DNA of 64,000 nt from Prosthecobacter sp. GTDB taxonomy: Bacteria > Verrucomicrobiota > Verrucomicrobiia > Verrucomicrobiales > Verrucomicrobiaceae. A program made the position numbers and the translations under genes. The notes beneath the pieces were generated by a model that did not search any database, was not told the origin of the DNA, and saw only the letters and a list, made by a program, of their open reading frames with translations. This document shows positions 18,746 through 28,206 of this stretch, piece by piece (the stretch's first letter is position 1; each line of letters begins with the position of its first letter). The stretch covers positions 124,001-188,000 of the forward strand of contig NZ_JAXMIH010000015.1 in the NCBI RefSeq assembly GCF_034366625.1, written 5' to 3'.

Positions 18746-21271
18746 TCAGCGCTTCTGCATCGCTTCCCGCAAGTGCTCCCAAGCACGTCGGAAATCCTGC
18801 TTCATGACATAGAGCGAGGCGATTTCCTGGCGGACATACGGCGGGGCGTTTGGGATGGTGGCCACCTTTTCCAGCGTGCGCAGGGCACCCTCAATGTCGC
18901 CCTGGTTTTTCTGCGCTTGGAACAGGTCGATGCCACGCCTGGCATCGGTCGGGTTGTAAAGCAGGGCACGCTCCAGCGCAGGGATGTCGGAACTGGTTCC
19001 CGGGGCGGTGCGAATGACAGAGGGCAGATAAGGGACCACGGTCTGGCATGCTCGCTGGAAGTCGGAATTACGCGCGTAGTGCTCGGCCAGCAATCGCCAG
19101 CCATCGTCCCGCCACTTGCGATTGGTTTCGAGCGCGGAAACCAGTGCGTTCTGGTCGCCATGTTGGTACCAGATGCCAAAAAGCCTTTCACGTTGAGCAG
19201 GTTCCAGCCCCTCGAGTTCTGGCTGCTGGGTCAGCAGGCTGCGGAGGCACGTGTCAAATTCCTCACGCGAGGTAACCTGATACAGGTATTCCATTTTGAG
19301 ATTGGCCGTGGTGGCCAGACTCCAGAGTGGTTCGAGCAATTCGGGATGCTGTCTGGCATGCTGAAGCATGGCCCAGTAGTTGTAGCCTGGCCATCGGCGC
19401 AACACATCCCGCCAGGCGATCAAGGCGAAGGATGGATTGTAATCGAGCCAGATGACCCCCTCGAAGTAGCAGTAGCGGGCGTAATGGGGCTCCAACATGC
19501 GTGAGCGGGAGAAATCGGTCAAAGCGTCATTGGCTGGCTGGCCAAGCATCAAGCGAATGCGCGCACGCTCAAAATAGAAGCGGAAATCCATCGGCTTCAT
19601 GTGAATCGCCTGATTCATGAGAGGCAGAGCGTCCGAAGGAGAGCCAGAACCGACAAGTGTGACGGCCCGGGCGCGGAGTGCTTCTGCAGCACTCGCACCG
19701 GGGAGAGCGGGATGTCCCAGGGAAACGGCCGTCCATGCAGCACCGAGGGCGAGTGCGGCCAGTCCGCAGAGACGAAAGGCGATGCGTTGGGACGGTTCAG
19801 CGGCCTGCGGCAGTCTCCGTGGCCGAATCGCGATCCCTGCCAGCAAGGCCATGAACAGGGCGTAGGCCAGGCCATGATTGGGTACGTCGCCCAGACCGTG
19901 GATGACGCCGAGACCAAACACGATGGCGGCGGCGTTGCGCAGGCGACGGTCCTGCATGCCGGACTTGCGTTTCTTTTTCTTGCCGAACCAAGGGCCGGTG
20001 GACAAGAAAATCCAGAGCAGCAGCAGCAGGCCGGGAAGCAGGGTCAGCAGCCCCCCTTCGGCCAGCAGCCAGAGCAGATCGCTCTCAGGATGGATGTACC
20101 GGTTTACCGGATCATGCAGTTCGGCGAATTGGGGGAAGATGGAATCGAAATTGCCCATCCCGCTTCCGGTCCACGGAGAATCGAGAATCATTTTTAAACA
20201 CTCGCCAAAAATGCCGCCACGGCCTTGGCCTGAGGCAAAGTTGGCAAGCCCCTCTTCCGTAAGTCGTTTGGAAATATTGCCGCCGGACATGACCAGCAAC
20301 GTGGCGATGATGAAGATCAGAGAAGAAGAGACCGCCAGTTTTTGAAAGAAGCCACGTCGCATGGCAATCGTGCCAAACCAGGTTGTCATGCCGAGGAAAA
20401 GCAGCACCAGTCCCGCGCGCGAACTGTTCATGAAGATGCAGGTGATGGGTGCAAGGATGCCGAGGACGAAAAGAATCCACAAACGCGATTTACGGCGGTG
20501 GGTATCATAGCCGGCCGCAGCGCACAGCACGGAGGTCATCGCGGCGAGACTGCTGATATGATTGCGGTTGGCAAACGGGCCGAATCCATGACCCCATTCG
20601 ACTTGGTTGCGCGGCCACCAGGGAATGCTGATCAACTTGCTTCCTTCCATGATGGAAAGCACGCACAGCAGGATGCCGCCGAAAGTAAGCGTATGGATCA
20701 TCGCCCGCCGTTGATGGTCGGAAAAACCGCGTGTCAGGCACCATCCCAGCCAAACACAGCAGATAGAAAAGAAGAGCCATGCTTCCAATGTGACGGAGGC
20801 TTGGGGCGTCAGGTTTTTGGAGAGTCCGATTTCCCAGTCCAGTTCCAGCAATTTGCGCCAGGCGGGCGTCTCAAACAGCCACGCAACTGGTAAAAACGAC
20901 AGCAGCGGTGCGAGCATGGCACCCGCCAGACCAATCATGGCCACCAGCGGAAGTTTGCGCCTTGAGGCAAAAAAGATCAGCAATACGGCCAGAAGGATCG
21001 TGATGATGCCTTTGGACCAGGTTTCACGACCAGTACCGAACAGACAGGCAAAAATGGGAAGTGCGGCAAAAATGTAGCCCATCCATGCGGGGCCTGGCAG
21101 GTCGTAACTGCGCTCCAGTTTGCTTGTGCCCTCATCTTCGGAATCTTCATCCGTGGATTCTTCCGGTGCGTCAGTCACCAGAAGCTGCGGCTGTTCCTCC
21201 CCGGCTTCATCACCGGCGAGCAGCGGATGTTTTTCCGGTGTGTCGTTAAGCTGATCGGTCTCGTTTTTCAT
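18746..21271 (-). CDS. O-antigen ligase/polymerase-like membrane protein with C-terminal TPR-like region
   Basis: An 841-residue protein. After an acidic N-terminal tail (EESTDEDSEDEGTSKLE) come about twelve hydrophobic helices, residues 70-530, with the Wzy/WaaL-type large periplasmic loop containing FGPFANRNHISSLAA and SGMGNFDSIFPQ. Residues 560-841 are helical with TPR-like repeats (LMNQAIHMKPMDFRFYFERA). Such proteins polymerise or ligate polysaccharide repeat units at the outer face of the inner membrane. It starts inside the stop of the upstream glycosyl-phosphate transferase gene (ATGA overlap at 21268-21271), so the two are translationally coupled. The frame stays open to 21352 but ATG 21271 is clearly better. 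Confidence 0.88.
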   Translation of the reverse strand: MKNETDQLNDTPEKHPLLAGDEAGEEQPQLLVTDAPEESTDEDSEDEGTSKLERSYDLPGPAWMGYIFAALPIFACLFGTGRETWSKGIITILLAVLLIFFASRRKLPLVAMIGLAGAMLAPLLSFLPVAWLFETPAWRKLLELDWEIGLSKNLTPQASVTLEAWLFFSICCVWLGWCLTRGFSDHQRRAMIHTLTFGGILLCVLSIMEGSKLISIPWWPRNQVEWGHGFGPFANRNHISSLAAMTSVLCAAAGYDTHRRKSRLWILFVLGILAPITCIFMNSSRAGLVLLFLGMTTWFGTIAMRRGFFQKLAVSSSLIFIIATLLVMSGGNISKRLTEEGLANFASGQGRGGIFGECLKMILDSPWTGSGMGNFDSIFPQFAELHDPVNRYIHPESDLLWLLAEGGLLTLLPGLLLLLWIFLSTGPWFGKKKKRKSGMQDRRLRNAAAIVFGLGVIHGLGDVPNHGLAYALFMALLAGIAIRPRRLPQAAEPSQRIAFRLCGLAALALGAAWTAVSLGHPALPGASAAEALRARAVTLVGSGSPSDALPLMNQAIHMKPMDFRFYFERARIRLMLGQPANDALTDFSRSRMLEPHYARYCYFEGVIWLDYNPSFALIAWRDVLRRWPGYNYWAMLQHARQHPELLEPLWSLATTANLKMEYLYQVTSREEFDTCLRSLLTQQPELEGLEPAQRERLFGIWYQHGDQNALVSALETNRKWRDDGWRLLAEHYARNSDFQRACQTVVPYLPSVIRTAPGTSSDIPALERALLYNPTDARRGIDLFQAQKNQGDIEGALRTLEKVATIPNAPPYVRQEIASLYVMKQDFRRAWEHLREAMQKR

Positions 21272-22737
21272 GCCGTGGCTGAGGGCGGAATGGAAGGTGA
21301 AGGGGATTCCTGTTCGATGCAGGGCGGCAGAGCCCGCCATTTGTCCAGGCACCGATCAAGTGCAGGCACCAGCACATCAAGCCGGAGATGCCACTCGCTG
21401 GGATCGGCGTCATCTTGAGGGTGGTAGATGGTGCACTGCTGTCCTTCACCCAGCGTTAAAATCTCGGGGCTGCTCCGCGCCCTGGCACGCATGCTCAATC
21501 CCATGCGTTCCAACCCATGGTGGAACAATGTGGCAAAGCTCTCCAGATTCTCGCAGCGCTCCACCTCGAAATCCAGCACGCGGCCGTAAGCCCGGAAAAA
21601 CTCCCGCTGTCTGCGGCGCTCCATCGTCTCGCTGATTTGCGTGCGAAAATTGGACCAGCTTCGCACATAACCGAGGTAGCGTGCGGCCGCGAGGGCCAGC
21701 AGAAACAGAAACGAGCCCGCCACCGGCAGAGCGATGCCTTTGGTCACCAAGATGCTCAATCCGACAAGACTCAGCGCCAGGCAGACCGAATACATCGCGG
21801 CGAGCGCCCGGCCCTTGCTGTAGCCCAGCAAGATCAGCCGGTGGTGGATGTGCTCGGCATCCGCATTGAAAATCGAAACACCTCGAATGCCTCGGCGGAT
21901 GATCGCGAACAGGGTGTCCAGAATCGGCACTCCCAAGGCGATGATGATCACCAGCAGAGCTCCGATGACCGATCCTTTGTTCGCGGTGAACAACGAGACA
22001 GAGGCGATGAAAAAGCCAATGAAATACGCGCCGCCATCTCCCAGGAAAATCTTGGCGGGAGGAAGGTTGAAGATCAAAAAGCCCGCCAGTGCCCCTGCCA
22101 TGGCCAGCGACACCACCATCACATCAGGCTGGCTGCCGTAATAGCCGAGAAAGGCCAGCGTCAGGCACAAAAACAAGCCGAAGCCTCCCGCCAGCCCGTC
22201 CATGCCGTCAATCAGATTGACGATGTTCGGAATGCTCACCAGCCAGATCAAGGTCAGCGGCAGACTCCACCAGCCCAGAGCCACCGAGCCCTCGCCAAAC
22301 GGATTGCTCAGCATGTCGATCGAAATGCCCAGCGCGTACAAGATCAAGGCCGTGCCGATCTGACCCACCAGCTTCACCTTGGCCCCCAAGGGTTTCAAAT
22401 CATCCACAAAACCCACGCTGAACATCAGCGCATTACAGATGGCCACTGGAAGCCAGCGGGTCCAGCCCAAGCCGCCAATGTAACCTGCCACCAGCGACGC
22501 CAGACCCACTGCCAGGAAGATCGGCGCTCCGCCGAGTCTTGGAATCGCCTTCTCGTGCAGTTTGCGTCGTGTGTCAGGCTCATCCAGACCGATGCGGCCA
22601 CCGCGCTTCAAAATCCACCAAGTACCCAGCGCGGCCACCAGCATGGCACCACCGAAATAACAGGCCATTTCCACCCACGGGACATTGCGTGGAGCCCAAG
22701 GCCCCATGTAGATGTCTTCGGGTGCTGGATCAATCAT
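21268..22737 (-). CDS. Undecaprenyl-phosphate glycosyl-1-phosphate transferase (WecA/MraY family)
   Basis: A 489-residue polytopic enzyme that starts lipid-linked oligosaccharide synthesis by moving a sugar-1-phosphate, typically GlcNAc-1-P, onto undecaprenyl phosphate. The family motifs are visible: GFVDDLKPLGAK, NLIDGMDGLAGGFG, FLGDGGAYFIGF and HIHHRLILLGYS. The last, with the HIHHR motif, is characteristic of the WecA/TagO/Rfe branch rather than MraY. About 130 extra residues after the membrane core form a soluble tail with no recognised domain. It overlaps the O-antigen ligase-like gene by 4 bases. The frame is open to 22791, but ATG 22737 gives the natural N-terminus. Confidence 0.9.
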   Translation of the reverse strand: MIDPAPEDIYMGPWAPRNVPWVEMACYFGGAMLVAALGTWWILKRGGRIGLDEPDTRRKLHEKAIPRLGGAPIFLAVGLASLVAGYIGGLGWTRWLPVAICNALMFSVGFVDDLKPLGAKVKLVGQIGTALILYALGISIDMLSNPFGEGSVALGWWSLPLTLIWLVSIPNIVNLIDGMDGLAGGFGLFLCLTLAFLGYYGSQPDVMVVSLAMAGALAGFLIFNLPPAKIFLGDGGAYFIGFFIASVSLFTANKGSVIGALLVIIIALGVPILDTLFAIIRRGIRGVSIFNADAEHIHHRLILLGYSKGRALAAMYSVCLALSLVGLSILVTKGIALPVAGSFLFLLALAAARYLGYVRSWSNFRTQISETMERRRQREFFRAYGRVLDFEVERCENLESFATLFHHGLERMGLSMRARARSSPEILTLGEGQQCTIYHPQDDADPSEWHLRLDVLVPALDRCLDKWRALPPCIEQESPSPSIPPSATA

Positions 22738-22880
22738 GCGCGGCGGTTGGTCAGGTTGGATAGCTGCGGAGCATAGACGTTGCAAAATCAACGTTCAACA
22801 CTTCAGCGCGGAAGAACTCGTCGGTTGCATCTTTCCAGATCGCTTCTTGAACTTTCATTCCGCCGCTTTCACCATCGCCG

Positions 22881-24254
22881 ATGCTTCACGACACTATCGC
22901 CGCCATCTCCACCGCCATGGGCGAGGCTGCTATCAGCGTCGTGCGCGTTTCTGGCCCTCAAGCACTCACAATCGCCGCCCAGACCTTCAAACTTCCGTCC
23001 AAACTCACGCCACGGCAGGCGCACCTCGTTCAGGTCGTCGATGCTGCCGGAAACTCACTCGATCACGGCCTGCTGCTCCATTTCAAATCACCCGCCAGCT
23101 ATACCGGCGAGGACGTCATCGAATTCCACGGCCACGGCGGCGTTCTCGTCACGCAGCGTGTGTTGGATCGCCTCCTCGCCTGTGGCGCGCGTGCCGCCGA
23201 GCCCGGCGAATTCACCCAGCGGGCCTTCCTCAACGGCAAAATGGACCTCACGCAGGCCGAGGCCGTCATGGATCTGATCCATGCGCAAAGCACCCTCGCG
23301 CTCCGTGCCGCGAACGAACAGCTCGGCGGTGCCATCGGTCGCGAAGCTGCTGCCATGCAGCAGGAGATCATCCCCGTGCTCGCCCACATCGAAGCCTTCA
23401 TCGACTTCCCGGATGAGGACATCTCGCCCGAAACCGGCAGCGCCTTGATGCAGCGCATCGACGCCGTGCTCGAACGCGCGCAAAAACTCATCGCCACCTC
23501 CGAGCAGGGCCGCATCCTACGCCACGGTGCCCGCACCGTCATCTCTGGTGCGCCGAATGTCGGCAAAAGCAGCCTGCTCAATGTCCTCCTCGGCTTCGAG
23601 CGTGCCATTGTCAGCCCCACCGCCGGTACCACGCGCGACACCATTGAGGAAATCATCCAGGTGCATGGCATCCCGCTGCGTCTCGTTGATACCGCCGGTC
23701 TGCGCGAGGCCGGCGACGACATCGAACGCCACGGCATCCAGCGCACCGAGCGCGAACTCGACCGCGCCGATCTCGTCATCGAAGTCGTCGATGCCAGCCA
23801 GCCTGCGGCCACCGTTCAGCGCCTCACACTGCCCGATTCCATCGCCAACCGCCGCATCCTCATCCTCAACAAAGCCGATCTCGGCATCCATGCGGATTGG
23901 AGCACTGTAGTCCCGCCTTTAGGCGGTTCTGGAGGTGTCAAAGCCATCCCGCTCTCCTGCCTCACCGGCACTGGCATCGAACAACTGCGCGATACCATTC
24001 GCGAAGTCATCGCCCATGCCGGACCGCTCGCCGCCGATCACCCCATCGCCATCAACGCCCGTCACAAAGCCGCCTTTGAGCGTGCCGCCGAGCGCCTCCT
24101 TGCCGCCAAGACCGCCCTCGAACGCGGCGAAGCCCCCGAATTCATCGCCCTCGAAATCCGCGAAGCCCTCCAGGCCATCGGCGATGTCATTGGCCAAATC
24201 GATGTCGAACGCATCCTTGATGTCATCTTCTCCACCTTCTGCATAGGAAAGTGA
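22881..24254 (+). CDS. mnmE: tRNA modification GTPase MnmE
   Basis: A 457-residue protein of the usual length for MnmE, which with MnmG adds the aminomethyl or carboxymethylaminomethyl group at U34 of certain tRNAs. The N-terminal tetrahydrofolate-binding domain opens with DTIAAISTAMGEAAISVVRV. The inserted G domain (about residues 215-380) has P-loop GAPNVGKSSL, DTAGLRE and NKADLG. The protein ends CIGK, the invariant C-terminal (F)C(I/V)GK motif with the essential Cys. It is divergent from the wecA-like gene, with about 140 bases between the starts. No mnmG is next to it. Confidence 0.96.
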   Translation: MLHDTIAAISTAMGEAAISVVRVSGPQALTIAAQTFKLPSKLTPRQAHLVQVVDAAGNSLDHGLLLHFKSPASYTGEDVIEFHGHGGVLVTQRVLDRLLACGARAAEPGEFTQRAFLNGKMDLTQAEAVMDLIHAQSTLALRAANEQLGGAIGREAAAMQQEIIPVLAHIEAFIDFPDEDISPETGSALMQRIDAVLERAQKLIATSEQGRILRHGARTVISGAPNVGKSSLLNVLLGFERAIVSPTAGTTRDTIEEIIQVHGIPLRLVDTAGLREAGDDIERHGIQRTERELDRADLVIEVVDASQPAATVQRLTLPDSIANRRILILNKADLGIHADWSTVVPPLGGSGGVKAIPLSCLTGTGIEQLRDTIREVIAHAGPLAADHPIAINARHKAAFERAAERLLAAKTALERGEAPEFIALEIREALQAIGDVIGQIDVERILDVIFSTFCIGK

Positions 24255-24276
24255 CATCGGCACCGTTTGACTCCCA

Positions 24277-24311
24277 TCTCTGCCCTCTAACTCATAACCT
24301 CTAACCTTTCT
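24277..24311. repeat. Heptamer-periodic tract upstream of the isomerase-like gene
   Basis: Five consecutive 7-base units: TCTCTGC, CCTCTAA, CTCATAA, CCTCTAA, CCTTTCT. They fill most of the gap between mnmE and the following gene and sit where its ribosome binding site would be expected. Confidence 0.6.
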
Positions 24312-24315
24312 TCCC

Positions 24316-25200
24316 ATGAACCGCCGCCACTTCCTCACCACCGCGCTCGCCGCCACGGCAGCTTCCCGCCTCAGCGCCCAAACCATCGCCAAAGCCGCCG
24401 CTGATCCTGCCTACGTCATCAAAAACAAAGGCATCAGGCACACCCTCATGGGCTGGTGCTTCAAGCCGATGGACATGCTCGTCCTCGCCAAACATTCGAA
24501 AGACATCGGTCTCGCCGGGATGGAAGGCATCGACCGCAAATATTACCCCGAGGTGAAAGCCATGGGTCTCGACATCTCCCTGGTAAGCTCCCACGGCTTC
24601 GCCAAAGGCCCCTGCAACCCGCAATTCCGCGAGGAGGTCACCAAATCCCTCACAGAGTCCATCAACGTCGCCGCCGATGTCGGCTGCAAGAAGGTCATCA
24701 CCTTCACCGGCATGAAATTCGACGGCATGGATCGTGACAAGGCCATCAAAGACTGCCTCGATGTCTGGAAGCAGGTGCTGCCCTTGGCGGAGAAAAAAGG
24801 CATCACGCTCGTCCTCGAACACCTGAACTCACGCGACAGCTCCCACCCGATGAAAGGCCACCCCGGCTACTTCGGCGACGACGTGGACTTCTGCGTCGAT
24901 CTCATCAAGCAGATCGGCAGCCCCAACTTCAAGCTCCTGTTCGACATCTACCACGTCAGCATCATGAACGGCGACATCGTCCGCCGCCTGCGCATTCACA
25001 AGGACTACATCGGTCACATCCACACCGCCGGCAATCCCGGCCGCTGCGAGCTCGACGAGCACCAGGAGATCAACTACCCCGCCGTCATGCAGGCCCTCCT
25101 CGAAATCGGCTACCACGACTTCGTCGCCCACGAATTCATCCCCACCTGGGACGATCCCGTCCTCGCGTTACGGCATGCCGCGATGGTGTGTGATGTGTGA
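24316..25200 (+). CDS. Tat-exported sugar phosphate isomerase/epimerase-like protein
   Basis: A 294-residue TIM-barrel protein of the xylose isomerase-like/hydroxypyruvate isomerase superfamily. It opens MNRRHFLTTALAATAASRL, a twin-arginine-type signal (RR followed by HFL). The barrel shows metal-ligand-type residues in LVLEHLNS, LLFDIYHVSIMNGD, IGHIHTAGNPGRCELD and FVAHEFIPTWD, the usual Glu, Asp/His, His and Glu positions. Many verrucomicrobial and planctomycetal proteins of this type act on sugars in the periplasm; the actual substrate is unknown. A heptamer tract precedes it. Confidence 0.85.
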   Translation: MNRRHFLTTALAATAASRLSAQTIAKAAADPAYVIKNKGIRHTLMGWCFKPMDMLVLAKHSKDIGLAGMEGIDRKYYPEVKAMGLDISLVSSHGFAKGPCNPQFREEVTKSLTESINVAADVGCKKVITFTGMKFDGMDRDKAIKDCLDVWKQVLPLAEKKGITLVLEHLNSRDSSHPMKGHPGYFGDDVDFCVDLIKQIGSPNFKLLFDIYHVSIMNGDIVRRLRIHKDYIGHIHTAGNPGRCELDEHQEINYPAVMQALLEIGYHDFVAHEFIPTWDDPVLALRHAAMVCDV

Positions 25201-25209
25201 CCAGGATTT

Positions 25210-25845
25210 CTATTTGGCTTCTTGCTTGCCAAATGGATCAGCAGACATTTGCGCTGCTGCGGGTGGCATCGGAAGAGATGGTTGTGTGTATGGGTTGGCT
25301 TTTGTGCGAGCGGCCTCCTTTTTGATGGCTGCACGTGCGGCTTCTTCCTCGGGGCTGGTTTTCGTTGGCTTCCACTGGAAGTCATTGGATGAGAACTCCT
25401 GGGAAAGAATCTCTATATAGGGTTTCTTGGCGGGATCCGTGTACACATTCCAGATGTTGGATTCTGTGTAGAGATATACCCGCACACGAAACGTTACGTC
25501 TTCTTCATGCACTGGAGCATCCCACACATCAAAGATGATGTACGAGTCAGCAAGGAACCTTCGGAGTTCCATTCCTGTTCCGCATCTCGTCGGCGGGGAC
25601 AGCACCCATTTTCCATTCTTCTTAGTTTCAATGACGTGAGGAATGTCAGTGATGGAGCTGCCAAGCACGAAGAAGGTCCGATCGGTGGGATTTGATATCT
25701 TGAGGGCAAGTTCTGGCCCGGCGAAATGCAGGTTGTCTGGATCGGGTTTGATCAGTTGATAAACACTGACGGAAGGTTGCTCGGTTCCTGCCAGGGAAAC
25801 GATGCCTGTGGAAAGCAGCGTGAAGATGAAATGGGCGATGTTCAT
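25210..25845 (-). CDS. Secreted protein of unknown function
   Basis: A 211-residue protein starting with a plausible signal peptide ([20 protein letters not shown]). ATG 25845 is chosen, although the frame also offers ATG at 25860. The mature part looks all-beta ([33 protein letters not shown]), followed by a charged, Ala-rich helix and a low-complexity Pro/Gln tail. I recognise no family. It is convergent with the isomerase-like gene (9 bases between stops) and divergent from asnS. Codon use looks less GC-biased than in neighbouring genes. Confidence 0.7.
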   Translation of the reverse strand: MNIAHFIFTLLSTGIVSLAGTEQPSVSVYQLIKPDPDNLHFAGPELALKISNPTDRTFFVLGSSITDIPHVIETKKNGKWVLSPPTRCGTGMELRRFLADSYIIFDVWDAPVHEEDVTFRVRVYLYTESNIWNVYTDPAKKPYIEILSQEFSSNDFQWKPTKTSPEEEAARAAIKKEAARTKANPYTQPSLPMPPAAAQMSADPFGKQEAK

Positions 25846-25945
25846 ACTTGCTGGCATCATACCAGTTCGCAGACTTTGCCTTCAAGCTTATTCTTGGGCG
25901 GGCACTCTCTTGCTTCACAATGGATGCTCGTTAGCGTCCGCTCCA

Positions 25946-27310
25946 ATGTCCCTCGACACAATTCAAACCCTCCTTCGCTCCGAATCCCCGCGTTCCGACA
26001 TCACCGCACGCGGCTGGGTGCGCACGAAGCGTGACTCGAAGGCCTGTTCGTTCCTCGAAATCACCGACGGTTCCTGCTTCAAGGGCCTGCAAGTCGTCGT
26101 CGATGCCGCTTTGTCTTCCGCCGAGCTGCTGCCGCGCATTTTGACCGGTGCTTCCGTCGAAGTGACGGGCGATTTGATCGCATCACCGGCCGCCGGACAG
26201 AAGTGGGAGATGCAGGCGAAGGAACTGCGCATCGTCGGCGAAGCGGATGCAACGTATCCGCTGCAAAAGAAGGGTCACACACCGGAGTTCTTGCGCACCA
26301 TCGCCCATCTGCGGCCGCGCACGAACCTGTTCGGCAGCGTGTTCCGTGTGCGCAGCAAAATGGCCTTTGCGGTGCATCGCTTCTTCCAGGAACGCGGCTT
26401 TTTCTATGTGCAGACACCGATCATCACCAGCAGCGACTGCGAAGGGGCTGGGGAGATGTTTCAGGTCACGACCTTGAAGCCCAACACACCCACGAAGCCC
26501 GAGCAGGACTTCTTTGGCCGTCCGACGTTTCTCACCGTGAGCGGTCAACTCCAGGCGGAGGCATTTGCCTGCGCCCTCGGCAATGTGTACACCTTCGGCC
26601 CCACCTTCCGCGCCGAAAACAGCAACACCACACGCCACGCCGCCGAGTTCTGGATGATCGAGCCCGAGATGGCCTTCTACGATCTCTTTGACGACATGAC
26701 GCTCGCCGAAGAACAGGTGCGCTACCTCGTGCAGGCCATGTTTGATGAGTGCCCAGACGAACTGGAGTTCTTCAACAAGTTCATCGACAAGGGCCTCATT
26801 GAGCGCCTCAAGCAGACGCTCGACAAACCCTTCGAGCGCATCAGCTACACCGACGCCGTCGAGATCCTGCTCAAATCCGGCCGCACCTTCGAAAATCCCG
26901 TCGTTTGGGGCGAAGGCCTGCAAACCGAGCACGAGCGCTTCCTCGCCGAAGAGCACGTCAAAGGCCCGGTGACGATCTTCAACTACCCGAAGGACATCAA
27001 ACCCTTCTACATGCGCCAAAACGACGACGGCAAGACTGCCGCTGCCATGGACCTGCTCGTCCCCGGCATCGGCGAAATCGTCGGCGGCAGCCAGCGCGAG
27101 GAGCGGCTTGATGTCCTCGAAGGACTGATGGCCAAACAGAACCTCGATCCCGCCAACTACTCCTGGTATGCCGACCTCCGCCGGTACGGCACCGTCCCGC
27201 ACGCCGGTTACGGCCTCGGCTTCGAGCGCCTGCTCATGTTTGTCACAGGAGTTCCCAACATCCGCGATGTCATTCCCTTTGCCCGCACGCCGGGGAATGC
27301 TGCATACTGA
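25946..27310 (+). CDS. asnS: Asparagine--tRNA ligase
   Basis: A 454-residue class IIb aminoacyl-tRNA synthetase. The N-terminal OB-fold anticodon-binding domain spans about residues 15-110 ([21 protein letters not shown]). Class II motifs follow: motif 1 near [17 protein letters not shown], motif 2 around [24 protein letters not shown] and motif 3 in [15 protein letters not shown]. The NSNTTRH stretch favours asparagine over the aspartyl enzyme. ATG 25946 is chosen; earlier in-frame codons give an unlikely extension. It is followed after 4 bases by the DsbD-N-like gene. Confidence 0.95.
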   Translation: MSLDTIQTLLRSESPRSDITARGWVRTKRDSKACSFLEITDGSCFKGLQVVVDAALSSAELLPRILTGASVEVTGDLIASPAAGQKWEMQAKELRIVGEADATYPLQKKGHTPEFLRTIAHLRPRTNLFGSVFRVRSKMAFAVHRFFQERGFFYVQTPIITSSDCEGAGEMFQVTTLKPNTPTKPEQDFFGRPTFLTVSGQLQAEAFACALGNVYTFGPTFRAENSNTTRHAAEFWMIEPEMAFYDLFDDMTLAEEQVRYLVQAMFDECPDELEFFNKFIDKGLIERLKQTLDKPFERISYTDAVEILLKSGRTFENPVVWGEGLQTEHERFLAEEHVKGPVTIFNYPKDIKPFYMRQNDDGKTAAAMDLLVPGIGEIVGGSQREERLDVLEGLMAKQNLDPANYSWYADLRRYGTVPHAGYGLGFERLLMFVTGVPNIRDVIPFARTPGNAAY

Positions 27311-27314
27311 TCTC

Positions 27315-28202
27315 ATGGTTCACCGTTCGCAGTTCTCGTTTCGCGGTTTGAGGGGAGCGCTCTGGCTCGTTCTCTTTGCCCTCTGCTCTTTGCCCTTTGC
27401 CTTGAGGGCGCAAACGGGGCTTCAAATCCAGCTCGTCTCCGAGCAAGCCGCCATCGTCCCCGGCAAACCCTTCACCGTCGGCCTCTGGCTCGATCACGAT
27501 CGCGGCTGGCACACTTACTGGCGGTTTCCGGGCATCGTCGGTGTTCCCACGCAGTTGAAATGGAATCTGCCGAAAGGCTGGAAGGCGGGCGAACTCGTTT
27601 ATCCCGAGCCGGAGCGCACGCTCATGTTCAAGATCAAGGCCCAGGGCTTTGATCGCGATGTCATGCTGCGCACTGAGATCACCCCGCCTCCAAATGTGAA
27701 GATCGGCGATCAGATCACGCTCAGCGCTATCGCTTCCTGGATGTGCTGCGGGAACTCCTGCCATCCTGGATCGATGGAACTCAGCCTCACACTGCCCGTC
27801 GCTGAAACTGCTGAGTTGAACAGCAAGTGGCACAAGCTGCTCGACGAAGAACGTGCGCGTGTCGAACAGTCTAGCGACGTCTGGACCGGCAGTGCGAGCG
27901 AAACAGGTCAAACCATCACGCTGATGCTCAAACCCGTCACCGCCGAGGCACGCCTTAGCAAAAACCAGCGCGAAGCCGACAAGATCATCGTCTTCACCGA
28001 AGACGGCTGGTTCGACACCGACAAGCCGCAGATCATCCAGCGTCAAGATGACGGCAGTCTTACGATCACGCTGACGAAGGCTGATGCCTATCTCGGCAAC
28101 AAGCCGCCGAAGACCTTGCGAGTCATCGTGCGCAATGACAGCGGCTGGTTGCAGGATGGCAAACTGCGCTGCCTCCAGATCGCGCCGAAAATTGTGCGTT
28201 GA
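27315..28202 (+). CDS. Stand-alone DsbD N-terminal-like secreted protein
   Basis: A 295-residue periplasmic protein with an N-terminal signal sequence (WLVLFALCSLPFALRAQ). The mature part resembles the N-terminal immunoglobulin-fold domain of DsbD-type thiol:disulfide reductases: GKPFTVGLWLDHDRGWHTYW near the start and a Cys cluster SWMCCGNSCHPG (Cys144, Cys145, Cys149) where DsbD has its catalytic pair. There is no membrane domain or C-terminal thioredoxin domain, so it must receive electrons from another protein. Residues 2-28 are encoded by a 7-base-periodic tract. ATG 27315 is used; an ATG at 27297 would overlap asnS. Confidence 0.78.
   Translation: MVHRSQFSFRGLRGALWLVLFALCSLPFALRAQTGLQIQLVSEQAAIVPGKPFTVGLWLDHDRGWHTYWRFPGIVGVPTQLKWNLPKGWKAGELVYPEPERTLMFKIKAQGFDRDVMLRTEITPPPNVKIGDQITLSAIASWMCCGNSCHPGSMELSLTLPVAETAELNSKWHKLLDEERARVEQSSDVWTGSASETGQTITLMLKPVTAEARLSKNQREADKIIVFTEDGWFDTDKPQIIQRQDDGSLTITLTKADAYLGNKPPKTLRVIVRNDSGWLQDGKLRCLQIAPKIVR
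27318..27399. repeat. Heptamer-periodic tract inside a signal-peptide coding region
   Basis: Units of seven: GTTCACC, GTTCGCA, GTTCTCG, TTTCGCG from 27318, and CTCTTTG, CCCTCTG, CTCTTTG, CCCTTTG from 27372. The reading frame runs through the tract, so the 7-base period cycles through all three codon phases. Confidence 0.7.
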
Positions 28203-28206
28203 TCGA

